This document shows, piece after piece, positions 1-6,216 of a stretch of DNA of 12,921 nucleotides. The position numbers and the translations under genes are program-made. The DNA is from Patescibacteria group bacterium. GTDB lineage: Bacteria > Patescibacteriota > Minisyncoccia > Phycocordibacterales > UBA12088. The DNA is taken from assembly GCA_015491145.1 (NCBI GenBank), contig WFWM01000022.1:1-12921 (forward strand), given 5' to 3'. The stretch's first letter is position 1, and each line of letters starts with the position of its first letter. Under the pieces are notes generated by a model. That model saw nothing but the letters and a program-made list of their open reading frames with translations. It made no database searches and was not told the DNA's origin.

Positions 1-248
1 GAAGCAAGCTGAGCGAGTGCCTCCACCTTCTCCCCCTTCCCTGCCTCGTCAGGGTGAATGCCGATGCAGGCCCATACGCCGTCGTACCGCTCAGCGAGCG
101 CCACTGCCGCTTCGCTTGAGGCCACATCGGTTCCCACCGTAATCATTCCCACCCCCGCCTCCCGCGCGCGAGCAATGACCGCCTCCTGGTCCGAGGCATA
201 CCGCGCATCGGTGAGGTGGCAGTGGATATCGAAGAGGCGATATGCCAT
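1..248 (-). CDS. tatD: TatD-family metal-dependent hydrolase, N-terminal part
   Basis: The first 82 residues of a TatD-type metallo-hydrolase are visible; the gene runs off the low-coordinate edge. The family are TIM-barrel, metal-dependent 3'-5' DNases/hydrolases of the cytoplasm, also linked to RNA and D-aminoacyl-tRNA quality control. The start MAYRLFDIHCHLTD carries the diagnostic DxHxH metal site (D7, H9, H11). It is followed by a strand-turn segment ITVGTD (36-41) and the GIHPDE motif (63-68), all in family order. The ATG at 248 puts the metal motif in its usual place near the N-terminus. It lies 19 bases after the metG stop; metG-tatD pairs are common in bacteria, so the two are probably co-transcribed. 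Only a weak AAGAAG-like ribosome site is seen upstream. Family assignment is confident. The exact substrate is not, and the remaining catalytic residues lie outside the window. Confidence 0.9.
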   Translation of the reverse strand, partial: MAYRLFDIHCHLTDARYASDQEAVIARAREAGVGMITVGTDVASSEAAVALAERYDGVWACIGIHPDEAGKGEKVEALAQLA

Positions 249-267
249 AGCCCGAGAAATCTTCTTG

Positions 268-1686
268 CTATGAAAGGCGGGGAAAGAGCGGGGCAATGCG
301 GTGCGGCGGATTGAGCGCCTCGCGCATCAGCCGCGCGGTCTGAGGGAGGAACGGCTCCAGCCACACCGCCACGAGCCAGAGCCGTTCGAGGTAGCCGGCA
401 AGGTGGCGCTTCCCTTCCTCCGGATGGGAACGCAGCAGCGCGTAGGTGCGGCGCTCTGCCATATCGGCATCGATGAAGGCAAGCTCGCTCCAGAGGGCAT
501 CCATTGCCTCAGCGTAGTGGTAGCGCGCCATTGCTGCAGCAAGCGCCGGCGGCGCCTCCGGCTTTTCCCGCGAAGGGCGCCAGTCGGGGAGGTGCCGCTC
601 CGCAAGCGCTACTACCCGCGCGAGCGCGTTCCCAAGCCCGTTGACGAGGTTGCCGGTGTACCACTGCGCGATGCGTTCCCGCGTAATGTTGGTGTCCTCG
701 AAGGGGTGGATGTGCCGGAGGAGGAAGTAGCGGAGCGCCTCTGCGCCGTAACGGTTGAGAATTTCCTCCGGAGCAATCACATTGCCGAGCGTTTTCGACA
801 TTTTTTGCCCCTGCGAGGTGATGAAGCCATGGATAATGATCTGGCGCGAGGGTTCCACGCCAGCGGAAAGGAGCATCGCCTGCCACATTGCCGCCTGTTG
901 GCGAAGGTTGTCTTTGCCGGCAAGCTGCACCACCGGCCACCACTGCTGCCACGAGGGATCGTTCGGCCAGCCGATGGTGGAGAGGTAGTTCACGAGCGCA
1001 TCGAACCACACATACATCACCTGCGAGGGGTCGTTCGGCACGGGAATGCCCCACGGCATTTTCTCCGCAAGGCGTGAGATGGAAAAATCCTGCAGCCCAC
1101 GAGCCACGAAACTGCGAATTTCCCGCATCCGCTCCTCTGGCACGACGAATTCGGGACGCTCTTCGTAGAGCGCAAGCAGCGGCGCTTGGAATCGAGAGAA
1201 CCGGAAGAAGTAGTTTTCCTCTTCCCGCTCCTCAAGAGTCAGGTTCGGGTGGAGCGGACATCTGCCGCGCTCCAGCTCGGACTCTGTCTTTTCCATTTCG
1301 CACCCCACGCAGTACTTCACCCGGTAGGTCGCCTTGTAGATATCGCCTGCGGCAGTGCAGCGCTCCCAAAACTGCTGGGCTGCCCTGATATGCTGGGGAT
1401 CGGTGGTGCGGATGAAGCGGGTGTAGGAGATGGAGAGATCCTCGCAGAGCTTGCGGAACCGCTCAGCAAAGCGATCGACATACGCCTGCGGATCCTCCCC
1501 TGCCTCAACTGCCTTCTGGTAGATCTTCTGCCCGTGCTCGTCAGTGCCGACATTGAAGAACACCTCGTGCCCCTGTAGGCGCCAGAACCGCGCGAGCGCA
1601 TCAGCCTGCACGAACTCGAGCGCGTGGCCGAGATGCGGGTCGCTGTTCACATACGGCAATGTCGTTGTGAGGTAGCGGTAGACCAT
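268..1686 (-). CDS. metG: Methionine--tRNA ligase (MetRS), short form
   Basis: This class I synthetase charges tRNA-Met in the cytoplasm. The 472-residue protein has the HIGH motif as HLGH (18-21) after TLPYVNSDP, the connective domain with a knuckle CVGC (126-129) and CPLH (143-146), VWFDAL (226-231), and KMSKT (295-299). A helical anticodon-binding domain follows, starting near GNLVNGLGN. The C-terminal EMAP/Trbp-like tRNA-binding extension found in many MetRS is absent. Two oddities are visible. The zinc knuckle would be Cys3His rather than Cys4. The conserved active-site segment that reads GKDxxxFH in most MetRS reads GKDNLRQQ here (257-264), so the FH pair is replaced. The ATG at 1686 fits the family N-terminus exactly. 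An extended -10-like element lies just upstream (1696-1704), and tatD follows. Identity is secure; the functional meaning of the substitutions is unknown. Confidence 0.96.
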   Translation of the reverse strand: MVYRYLTTTLPYVNSDPHLGHALEFVQADALARFWRLQGHEVFFNVGTDEHGQKIYQKAVEAGEDPQAYVDRFAERFRKLCEDLSISYTRFIRTTDPQHIRAAQQFWERCTAAGDIYKATYRVKYCVGCEMEKTESELERGRCPLHPNLTLEEREEENYFFRFSRFQAPLLALYEERPEFVVPEERMREIRSFVARGLQDFSISRLAEKMPWGIPVPNDPSQVMYVWFDALVNYLSTIGWPNDPSWQQWWPVVQLAGKDNLRQQAAMWQAMLLSAGVEPSRQIIIHGFITSQGQKMSKTLGNVIAPEEILNRYGAEALRYFLLRHIHPFEDTNITRERIAQWYTGNLVNGLGNALARVVALAERHLPDWRPSREKPEAPPALAAAMARYHYAEAMDALWSELAFIDADMAERRTYALLRSHPEEGKRHLAGYLERLWLVAVWLEPFLPQTARLMREALNPPHRIAPLFPRLS

Positions 1687-1695
1687 ACGGTCCCT

Positions 1696-1704
1696 ACCCT
1701 AGCA
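1696..1704 (-). promoter_or_regulatory. Putative extended -10 promoter element of metG
   Basis: On the minus strand this reads TGC-TAGGGT, nine bases before the metG ATG. It matches the TG-n-TAnnnT pattern seen before five other genes here. A partly overlapping alternative -10, TATGCT (1701-1706), is closer to the usual hexamer. No clear -35 hexamer is seen. An AGGGA sequence between the element and the ATG could be a weak ribosome site. Confidence 0.4.
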
Positions 1705-1720
1705 TATTCAATGCAATCGT

Positions 1721-1758
1721 GAGATTTGGGATTACCTTACCGCCATTGATCAAATCTC
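1721..1758. repeat. Inverted repeat upstream of metG
   Basis: GAGATTTG (1721-1728) and CAAATCTC (1751-1758) are perfect 8-base inverted arms around a 22-base centre. The repeat lies between the end of the frameshifted JAMM gene region (1786) and the putative metG -10 element. It could be an operator, a weak hairpin at the end of the upstream transcript, or chance. No T run follows the downstream arm on the minus strand, so an intrinsic terminator is unlikely. Confidence 0.4.
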
Positions 1759-1785
1759 TTGGGGATAAAGCCTGAAAGGGCGCTA

Positions 1786-2136
1786 TCAAAGGTCGATATC
1801 ATCACGAAATTCCCGATAGGTCACTTCCATACAAGTGGGATTTAATTTTTTAATGGTATGGGCGCGCCAACGCATGTTAACACGCACAAAAGACTCCAAC
1901 GCTTCTATGGCGCCCCTTAACTCCTTAGAACTACCGCTGTCTACACGACATTGCTGAGGATTTTGTAGTGTGTAGTGCATCTGGGATAAGGAAGACGCTG
2001 CGCTTGAAAGCAAATAGTCTGCTATTGTAATGTCTGACACAACATCACCTAAAAGATCTCCGCAGGGTCCGGTTCGGTTTCCCTCAATAAACGCAGCAAG
2101 CGAAGGGTCTGTTTTTTTTATATTCCTCCAAAACAA
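1786..2136 (-). pseudogene. Frameshifted C-terminal continuation of the JAMM-like membrane protein
   Basis: This open frame overlaps the end of the 3454-2084 gene and continues about 110 codons beyond the poly-A run at 2112-2119. As a separate gene it would need a TTG start (2136) with no clear ribosome site, whereas almost all other genes here start with ATG. If the A8 run were A7, the upstream protein would pass through EEYKKTDPSLAAF without a break and end at the TGA at 1786. The sequence looks protein-like and mostly helical (for example LRGAIEALESFVRVNMRWRAH) and shares the low GC of the preceding domain. I recognise no family. It is therefore best read as the C-terminus of the same gene, separated by a real mutation, a homopolymer sequencing error, or a slippage site. 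Confidence 0.6.
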
Positions 2137-3454
2137 TAGATTGTCGTTCTCTCATATAATTAAAAACAGACGCGAACCACTGAAACAGCAATTTTTCATT
2201 CAAAAATTTTTCTATCGGCAGAATCCAATCGGCAGGAAAAACCAACCTTGGATCAAGCCTTCTTTCCAAAATTTCATGAGTCTCCGCTATTGGATTAATC
2301 ACTTCTGAAGGTAGAACACACCGTAGTTCCGAGTTAGGAGAAATGCGCCTATGATATTTGTTAGGCACACTGTCTCTGGGAAACTGTTCACTGTCCTCCA
2401 GTTTATTCAAGAAATAACGAAACATCTCCGACGCAAATGCATCGGTAAAACGAAGCAGCCACACTCCCTCCGAATCCACAACGCCTGACACCAGTTTCTG
2501 CCTTGGTGCCCAATAAGCATCCCAGTCCTCCTGTGTTGCTTGGTCCCAAGCTTTGTTGCAAGTAAACCACGAGTCGGTTGACGCGGGTTCCGGAAAGGTT
2601 TTTCCCTTGTACACCAAAAGATCCGTCCCGCTAGGCGGAGCAGGCACGCTTCTCCCATTAAGAATTAGCCGTGGATGTGTGTGGAAATAGATGACAATCT
2701 TTACTGAAGGGGAACAAGTCTGTTTTATGACTGCTTTCATCTTCTCAGGATCAAGTGGGACACTATCTGTGGTGCCTGTTGTTTTCTTCCCTACTCGCAT
2801 CCACCGAGCTGTTCCACCGACATACTGAATGTATGCATAGGCAGTCTCAAGAGGACAGAGGGCAGCCAACCTTCGCAACTTTTGAAGGCCTAGACTCAGG
2901 CTATCGCCCTCTTCTGGGAAATCTTTACACTCACCAACCGAGGGAGCTAAAGAAAAAGCAACGTTTTTTGTTTTTTGCTCTTCAGAAAGATGTGCTAAAG
3001 TTACGATAGAAGGATGATACAGATCCCTTCTCACTGGAATGTTCGTCAAATCCTCGGAAAGGAGTGTGCCTTCGTAACGTTGTTGCTTCCACCCGAACTC
3101 TTTAAGCCGAGATAAAAAGGATCCCCTCCACACATCAGCCTCTGACGTATTATCCGCAACACCGGAACCTAAAGAGCCGCTAGCGCTATCCCTTTGATAA
3201 AGCTGACTAATCGCAACAATCATGACCAGCAACACAAGGATGGCGCCCACCACCCCCACCTTCCACGCGTACTTGATGAGGAGGGCTATGGCGAGGGCGC
3301 CGACGAGAAGGGCGATGGTCCAGGCGGGGTGGTTGAAGAGAAACTGGCCGAAGGAGGCAATGAGCTTTGCCGTGGGGATGAGGAAGCCGTCGACAAACCC
3401 TTTCAGGAAGGAGAACCAGGTTTCAGATTGCTGCTGGAAGTCGGAGGGGGTCAT
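2084..3454 (-). CDS. Membrane-anchored JAMM/MPN-like metalloprotease-like protein (unknown function)
   Basis: This 456-residue frame has two N-terminal membrane helices (about 45-62 and 66-83) and then a large soluble domain. That domain holds a JAMM-like signature: FHTHP (H258, H260), then PPSGTD (S275, D278) and, 55 residues before the first His, a candidate catalytic Glu (E203 in PLETAYAYIQ). A strand SGVVDSEGVWLLRF (323-336) looks like the strand that closes JAB/MPN domains. JAMM proteins are zinc isopeptidases or peptidases, though some members are inactive; the Ser-Asp arm is about seven residues longer here than in AMSH. Substrate and role are unknown. ATG 3454 is chosen because the earlier in-frame TTG (3487) lies inside a strong extended -10 element. 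The TGA at 2084 follows soon after an A8 run, and the frame probably continued to 1786. The GC-rich start and AT-rich remainder suggest a mosaic gene. Confidence 0.7.
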   Translation of the reverse strand: MTPSDFQQQSETWFSFLKGFVDGFLIPTAKLIASFGQFLFNHPAWTIALLVGALAIALLIKYAWKVGVVGAILVLLVMIVAISQLYQRDSASGSLGSGVADNTSEADVWRGSFLSRLKEFGWKQQRYEGTLLSEDLTNIPVRRDLYHPSIVTLAHLSEEQKTKNVAFSLAPSVGECKDFPEEGDSLSLGLQKLRRLAALCPLETAYAYIQYVGGTARWMRVGKKTTGTTDSVPLDPEKMKAVIKQTCSPSVKIVIYFHTHPRLILNGRSVPAPPSGTDLLVYKGKTFPEPASTDSWFTCNKAWDQATQEDWDAYWAPRQKLVSGVVDSEGVWLLRFTDAFASEMFRYFLNKLEDSEQFPRDSVPNKYHRRISPNSELRCVLPSEVINPIAETHEILERRLDPRLVFPADWILPIEKFLNEKLLFQWFASVFNYMRERQSIVLEEYKKNRPFACCVY

Positions 3455-3477
3455 AGAGACGAAGGCTGGTGTGTTGT

Positions 3478-3486
3478 ATTGTAGCA
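3478..3486 (-). promoter_or_regulatory. Putative extended -10 promoter element of the JAMM-like gene
   Basis: On the minus strand this reads TGC-TACAAT, the best -10 match in the window. A TTTGAT hexamer lies 15 bases upstream as a possible weak -35. It is 23 bases before the ATG at 3454, so a short leader of roughly 16-18 bases is expected. No Shine-Dalgarno is visible in that leader. Confidence 0.55.
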
Positions 3487-3499
3487 AATCGGCTTGGAA

Positions 3500-3769
3500 T
3501 CAAAGGAAGCGTGCCATGCTCTCTGCAACCGTCTCCCACCAACCGAGCTCCCGCAGGAGCCACACGATGCTCAGCAGGAGCACTAGCACCACGAGCACGC
3601 TGCTTGCCAGTTTGAGGAAGCCGGAAAGGAGACGAACGGCGACCCACAGCGCGATTAACGCGGCAATGAAAAGCGGGGCATAGGAAGGGTGGGTGGCAAG
3701 GAAGGTAGCTGCGTGTTCCACTGCCCGGTAAGCGGCGTCGACCCAGCCGAGCGCATCCACCAACGGCAT
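3500..3769 (-). CDS. Small two-helix membrane protein of unknown function
   Basis: This 89-residue protein has two predicted membrane helices (about 32-49 and 54-72), a short amphipathic N-terminus and a short C-terminal tail ending ETVAESMARFL. I do not recognise a family. The layout resembles the N-terminus of the next gene: FLATHP (23-28) before the first helix here, FLFNHP (38-43) there, with a similar distance to two closely spaced helices. The two may be paralogous anchors. The start is well supported: GGAGG lies seven bases before the ATG and is built into the last codons of the preceding perM gene, whose stop is only three bases away, so the two are translationally coupled. The GC-rich composition matches the housekeeping genes. 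An envelope role is likely; anything more specific would be a guess. Confidence 0.75.
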   Translation of the reverse strand: MPLVDALGWVDAAYRAVEHAATFLATHPSYAPLFIAALIALWVAVRLLSGFLKLASSVLVVLVLLLSIVWLLRELGWWETVAESMARFL

Positions 3770-3783
3770 ACCCTAGCCTCCAG
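3770..3783 (-). promoter_or_regulatory. Shine-Dalgarno of the small membrane protein
   Basis: GGAGG on the minus strand sits in the final codons of perM, overlaps its end, and is seven bases from the ATG at 3769. This good site contrasts with the genes that appear to begin a transcript, which lack one. Confidence 0.7.
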
Positions 3784-4813
3784 TGCGGGTGCGTCGCAGC
3801 TCGGCTACCCCTTCCTGCAACGCCGCGGCAACCGGCACCGCAAGCACGATACCAAGGAAACCGGCAAGCTGCGCCCCTACCACGAGGGCAAGAATGACGA
3901 GAATCGGCGGTACCCCCACCACTTTCGTCACCACGAGCGGGTAGATGAGGTGGTTTTCAAATTGCTGAATGAGGATGTAGCCGCCGGCAATGGTCAACGC
4001 AAGCGGGATGCCGCCATCGAGAAACGCGAGCCCCACCGCCGGCACTGCCGCAAGGATAGGCCCGAAGATAGGAATGATTTCCAGCAACCCCGCAAGGAGC
4101 GCGAGCGCGAGCGCGTGGCGAACCCCAAACACCGCCAAGAGGAGGTAGGTAATGGTGGCGATGAGCACGACGAGCACGAGCTGCCCCTGCAGCCACTGCC
4201 CCATTTTACGCTGGCTCCGCAGCCAGATACGGAGCACGCGGTCGCGCCACTCCGGCGGCGCAAGCAGCGAGATGAAATCGGTAAGTCCGCGCTCTTCAAC
4301 AGCAAAGTAGAAGGAGAACACGACGATGAGCACGAAGCTGAGCACCCCGCCGAAGGCCGCCGAGAAGAGCTCCACCACCCCCGCCGGAGAGGTGGCGGTG
4401 CTCTGCCCGAGATCCCGGAGGAACGCTTCAAGTTGGGCGAGCGATCGGATTGCCCCTTCGTTCGAGACAGGGAAGACCTCGCCCCACCCTCCCACATACT
4501 GTGGGAGCGCGGAAAGCAAGCCGGCGAGATCCCGCAAGACGAGCGGGAGGAGGTAAATACCGACGAGCGCAAAAACTGCGAAAAACCCCCCGTAGACGAG
4601 CACCACCCCCATTGCCCGTGGAATGCGCCACGACTCGAGCGACGCAACCGCCGGTGAGACAGCACTTGCAAGCACGATGGAGGTGAGGACGATGAGCGCA
4701 ATGTCTCGCAACTCCCAGAGCACCCAAAGCCCCAAGAGCGCTCCAAAAATGAGCGCTACCGTCGCCGGCTCTATCGCTACCACCACTCGCTGCGCATCCC
4801 CACGAAGGGCCAT
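3773..4813 (-). CDS. AI-2E / PerM family membrane transporter
   Basis: This 346-residue multi-pass inner-membrane protein has the family layout. There are N-terminal helices (about 16-50 and 67-92), a soluble middle stretch (about 95-145), a helix near 150-171, and the conserved C-terminal core. The core includes AGLLEIIPIFGPILAAVPA (241-259), the QQFENHLIYPLVV segment (283-295) with KVVGVPP, and the final GIVLAVPVAAAL helix. Members are proposed exporters or permeases: AI-2 export in E. coli TqsA, Na+/H+ antiport in some others. The substrate cannot be read from sequence. The ATG at 4813 has no Shine-Dalgarno but lies seven bases after an extended -10 element; a GTG at codons 10-11 is a less likely alternative start. 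A small membrane protein follows after three bases and is probably co-expressed. Family confident, function open. Confidence 0.92.
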   Translation of the reverse strand: MALRGDAQRVVVAIEPATVALIFGALLGLWVLWELRDIALIVLTSIVLASAVSPAVASLESWRIPRAMGVVLVYGGFFAVFALVGIYLLPLVLRDLAGLLSALPQYVGGWGEVFPVSNEGAIRSLAQLEAFLRDLGQSTATSPAGVVELFSAAFGGVLSFVLIVVFSFYFAVEERGLTDFISLLAPPEWRDRVLRIWLRSQRKMGQWLQGQLVLVVLIATITYLLLAVFGVRHALALALLAGLLEIIPIFGPILAAVPAVGLAFLDGGIPLALTIAGGYILIQQFENHLIYPLVVTKVVGVPPILVILALVVGAQLAGFLGIVLAVPVAAALQEGVAELRRTRTGG

Positions 4814-4814
4814 T

Positions 4815-4851
4815 GGCGGTAGTGTAGCACACCGCCGTGCGGCTGCGGCGG
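4815..4851 (-). other. Overlapping GC-rich inverted repeats between glyS and perM
   Basis: Two hairpins share one arm. GGCGGT (4815-4820) pairs with ACCGCC (4831-4836), and CCGCCG (4832-4837) pairs with CGGCGG (4846-4851) around an eight-base loop. They cannot form together. The first flanks the putative perM -10 element and abuts the ATG. The second could mark the end of the glyS transcript but lacks a T run. An operator, an attenuator-like switch or GC-rich chance pairing are all possible. Confidence 0.4.
4821..4829 (-). promoter_or_regulatory. Putative extended -10 promoter element of perM
   Basis: On the minus strand this reads TGC-TACACT, seven bases before the perM ATG at 4813. A start site six to eight bases downstream would fall at or next to the A of the ATG, giving a leaderless mRNA. 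There is no Shine-Dalgarno. The element lies in the centre of an inverted repeat. Confidence 0.5.
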
Positions 4852-4881
4852 ACTACTCCCGCCCACTCCAGCACACCAGCG

Positions 4882-6180
4882 CTAGGAAACGAGAGAAAGC
4901 GCGTCCGGGAGATCCTCCACCGGCACCCGCTCCTGCTCGGTGGTGTCCCGGTTGCGTATCGTGACTGTCCCGTCCTCCAGCGTTTGGAAGTCAATCGTCA
5001 CGCACCATGGTGTGCCAATCTCATCCTGACGCCGGTACCGCTTCCCTATGTTGCCGTTGTCATCAAACGCAATGAAAGGATTGGAGGCGCGGAGCATCCG
5101 GAACACCTCCTGCGCTTTCGCAACGAGCTGCGATTTGTTACGCAGGAGAGGGAATACAGCGGCACGGAATGGCGCTACCTCCGGCTTGAACCGCATCACG
5201 ACGCGCTTGCCTTCGCCCACCTCGTCCTCATCGTAGGCGGACACGAGCACGGCGAGCACAAGCCGGTCGAGACCGAAGGAAGGTTCTATCACATGGGGGA
5301 AGAAGGGCTCACTCCCCGGTTCCTTCCAGCGCAAATCGATCCCGCTAAACTCACTGTGACGGCGGAGATCGTAATCGCCCCGGTAGGCGAGACCAAGGAG
5401 CTCGTGCTGGCCAAACGGATACCGGAATTCAATGTCCACTGTGCGCGAGGAGTAGTGCGCCCGTTCCTCCGGCGGCACCTCCACTGCCGTAATCCGCTCG
5501 CCGTCTACCCCCACCCGCGCGAGGAAGCGGTGGATCGTGGAGAGCCAATCCTCAAACGCCGACTCCCACGCCTCAGGCCGCACGAAATACTCTATCTCCA
5601 TCTGCTCAAATTCCCTCGTGCGGAAGAGGAAATCGCGGGGGGAAATTTCGTTCCGAAACGCCTTCCCAACCTGCGCAACACCAAACGGGAGCTTCGGCCG
5701 TTGGGTATCTACGATGTTCTTGAAGTTCACGAAGATACCCTGCGCCGTCTCCGGCCGAAGGAAGACGCGCCCGCTGCCATCGTCGAGCACCCCCACCTTC
5801 GCCTCCACCATCAAACGGAACGCTCGCGGCTCCCCGAGCGCCCCGCCACAGGTTGGGCACCGACGGGCATCTTCGAGTTTGTCCGCACGGAACCGCCCCT
5901 TGCACGCAGCGCACTCAACGAGTGGGTCGGTGAAGGTCTCCGTGTGGCCGCTCGCATCCCAGACACGGGGATTCATCAGAATGGCAGCATCGAGCGCAAG
6001 CATATCCTCGCGCGAGAAGACGCACTCCTCCCACCAGAGCCGTTCTATGTTGCGCTTGAGGAGCACGCCCAGCGGGCCGTAGTCCCACGTGCCAGCGAGG
6101 CCTCCGTAGAGTTCTGACCCGGGAAAGACAAACCCCCGCCGTTTTGCAAGGGCAACAACCGTCTCCAACGAAACGCTCAT
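4882..6180 (-). CDS. glyS: Glycine--tRNA ligase, dimeric class II type
   Basis: This class II synthetase of the alpha2 type (not the bacterial alpha2beta2 GlyQ/GlyS pair) charges tRNA-Gly. The 432 residues begin with the typical KRRGFVFPGSELYGGLAG region (13-30). They continue with a zinc site CAAC (90-93) and CPTC (108-111), RPETAQGIF (142-150), motif 2 around FRNEISPRD (175-183), motif 3 EPSFGLDRL (299-307), and a C-terminal anticodon-binding domain (about 335-425) with NIGKRYRRQDEIGTP. An ATG at 6189 would add three residues (MRG). I prefer ATG 6180 because an extended -10 element ends exactly seven bases before it, so the upstream ATG would lie in the -10 box. Against this, an AAGGTGG sequence four bases before ATG 6189 could be a ribosome site. 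Function is secure; only the start is uncertain. Confidence 0.96.
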   Translation of the reverse strand: MSVSLETVVALAKRRGFVFPGSELYGGLAGTWDYGPLGVLLKRNIERLWWEECVFSREDMLALDAAILMNPRVWDASGHTETFTDPLVECAACKGRFRADKLEDARRCPTCGGALGEPRAFRLMVEAKVGVLDDGSGRVFLRPETAQGIFVNFKNIVDTQRPKLPFGVAQVGKAFRNEISPRDFLFRTREFEQMEIEYFVRPEAWESAFEDWLSTIHRFLARVGVDGERITAVEVPPEERAHYSSRTVDIEFRYPFGQHELLGLAYRGDYDLRRHSEFSGIDLRWKEPGSEPFFPHVIEPSFGLDRLVLAVLVSAYDEDEVGEGKRVVMRFKPEVAPFRAAVFPLLRNKSQLVAKAQEVFRMLRASNPFIAFDDNGNIGKRYRRQDEIGTPWCVTIDFQTLEDGTVTIRNRDTTEQERVPVEDLPDALSLVS

Positions 6181-6187
6181 ACCCCGC

Positions 6188-6196
6188 ATCCTACCA
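6188..6196 (-). promoter_or_regulatory. Putative extended -10 promoter element of glyS
   Basis: On the minus strand this reads TGG-TAGGAT, with seven bases between it and the ATG at 6180, the same spacing as for perM. It predicts a leaderless glyS transcript starting at ATG 6180. The alternative reading of this stretch is a Shine-Dalgarno (AAGGTGG) for the ATG at 6189. Confidence 0.4.
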
Positions 6197-6216
6197 CCTT
6201 CCCCATCCGCCGACTA

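Noticed and set aside
301..1077. 258-codon plus-strand frame opposite metG
   Set aside because: Shadow of metG codons without motifs or a plausible ribosome site.
3455..3487. TTG start at 3487 for the JAMM-like protein (11 more residues)
   Set aside because: The TTG is part of the TTGCTACAAT promoter-like sequence, so it would lie upstream of the transcript. ATG 3454 is in frame.
4832..4851. Intrinsic terminator after glyS
   Set aside because: The hairpin is plausible but no T-rich stretch follows on the minus strand, so I list it only as a paired structure.
4837..6117. 426-codon open frame on the plus strand opposite glyS
   Set aside because: Antisense shadow of glyS. Its sequence is His/Arg/Pro-rich and matches no recognisable domain.
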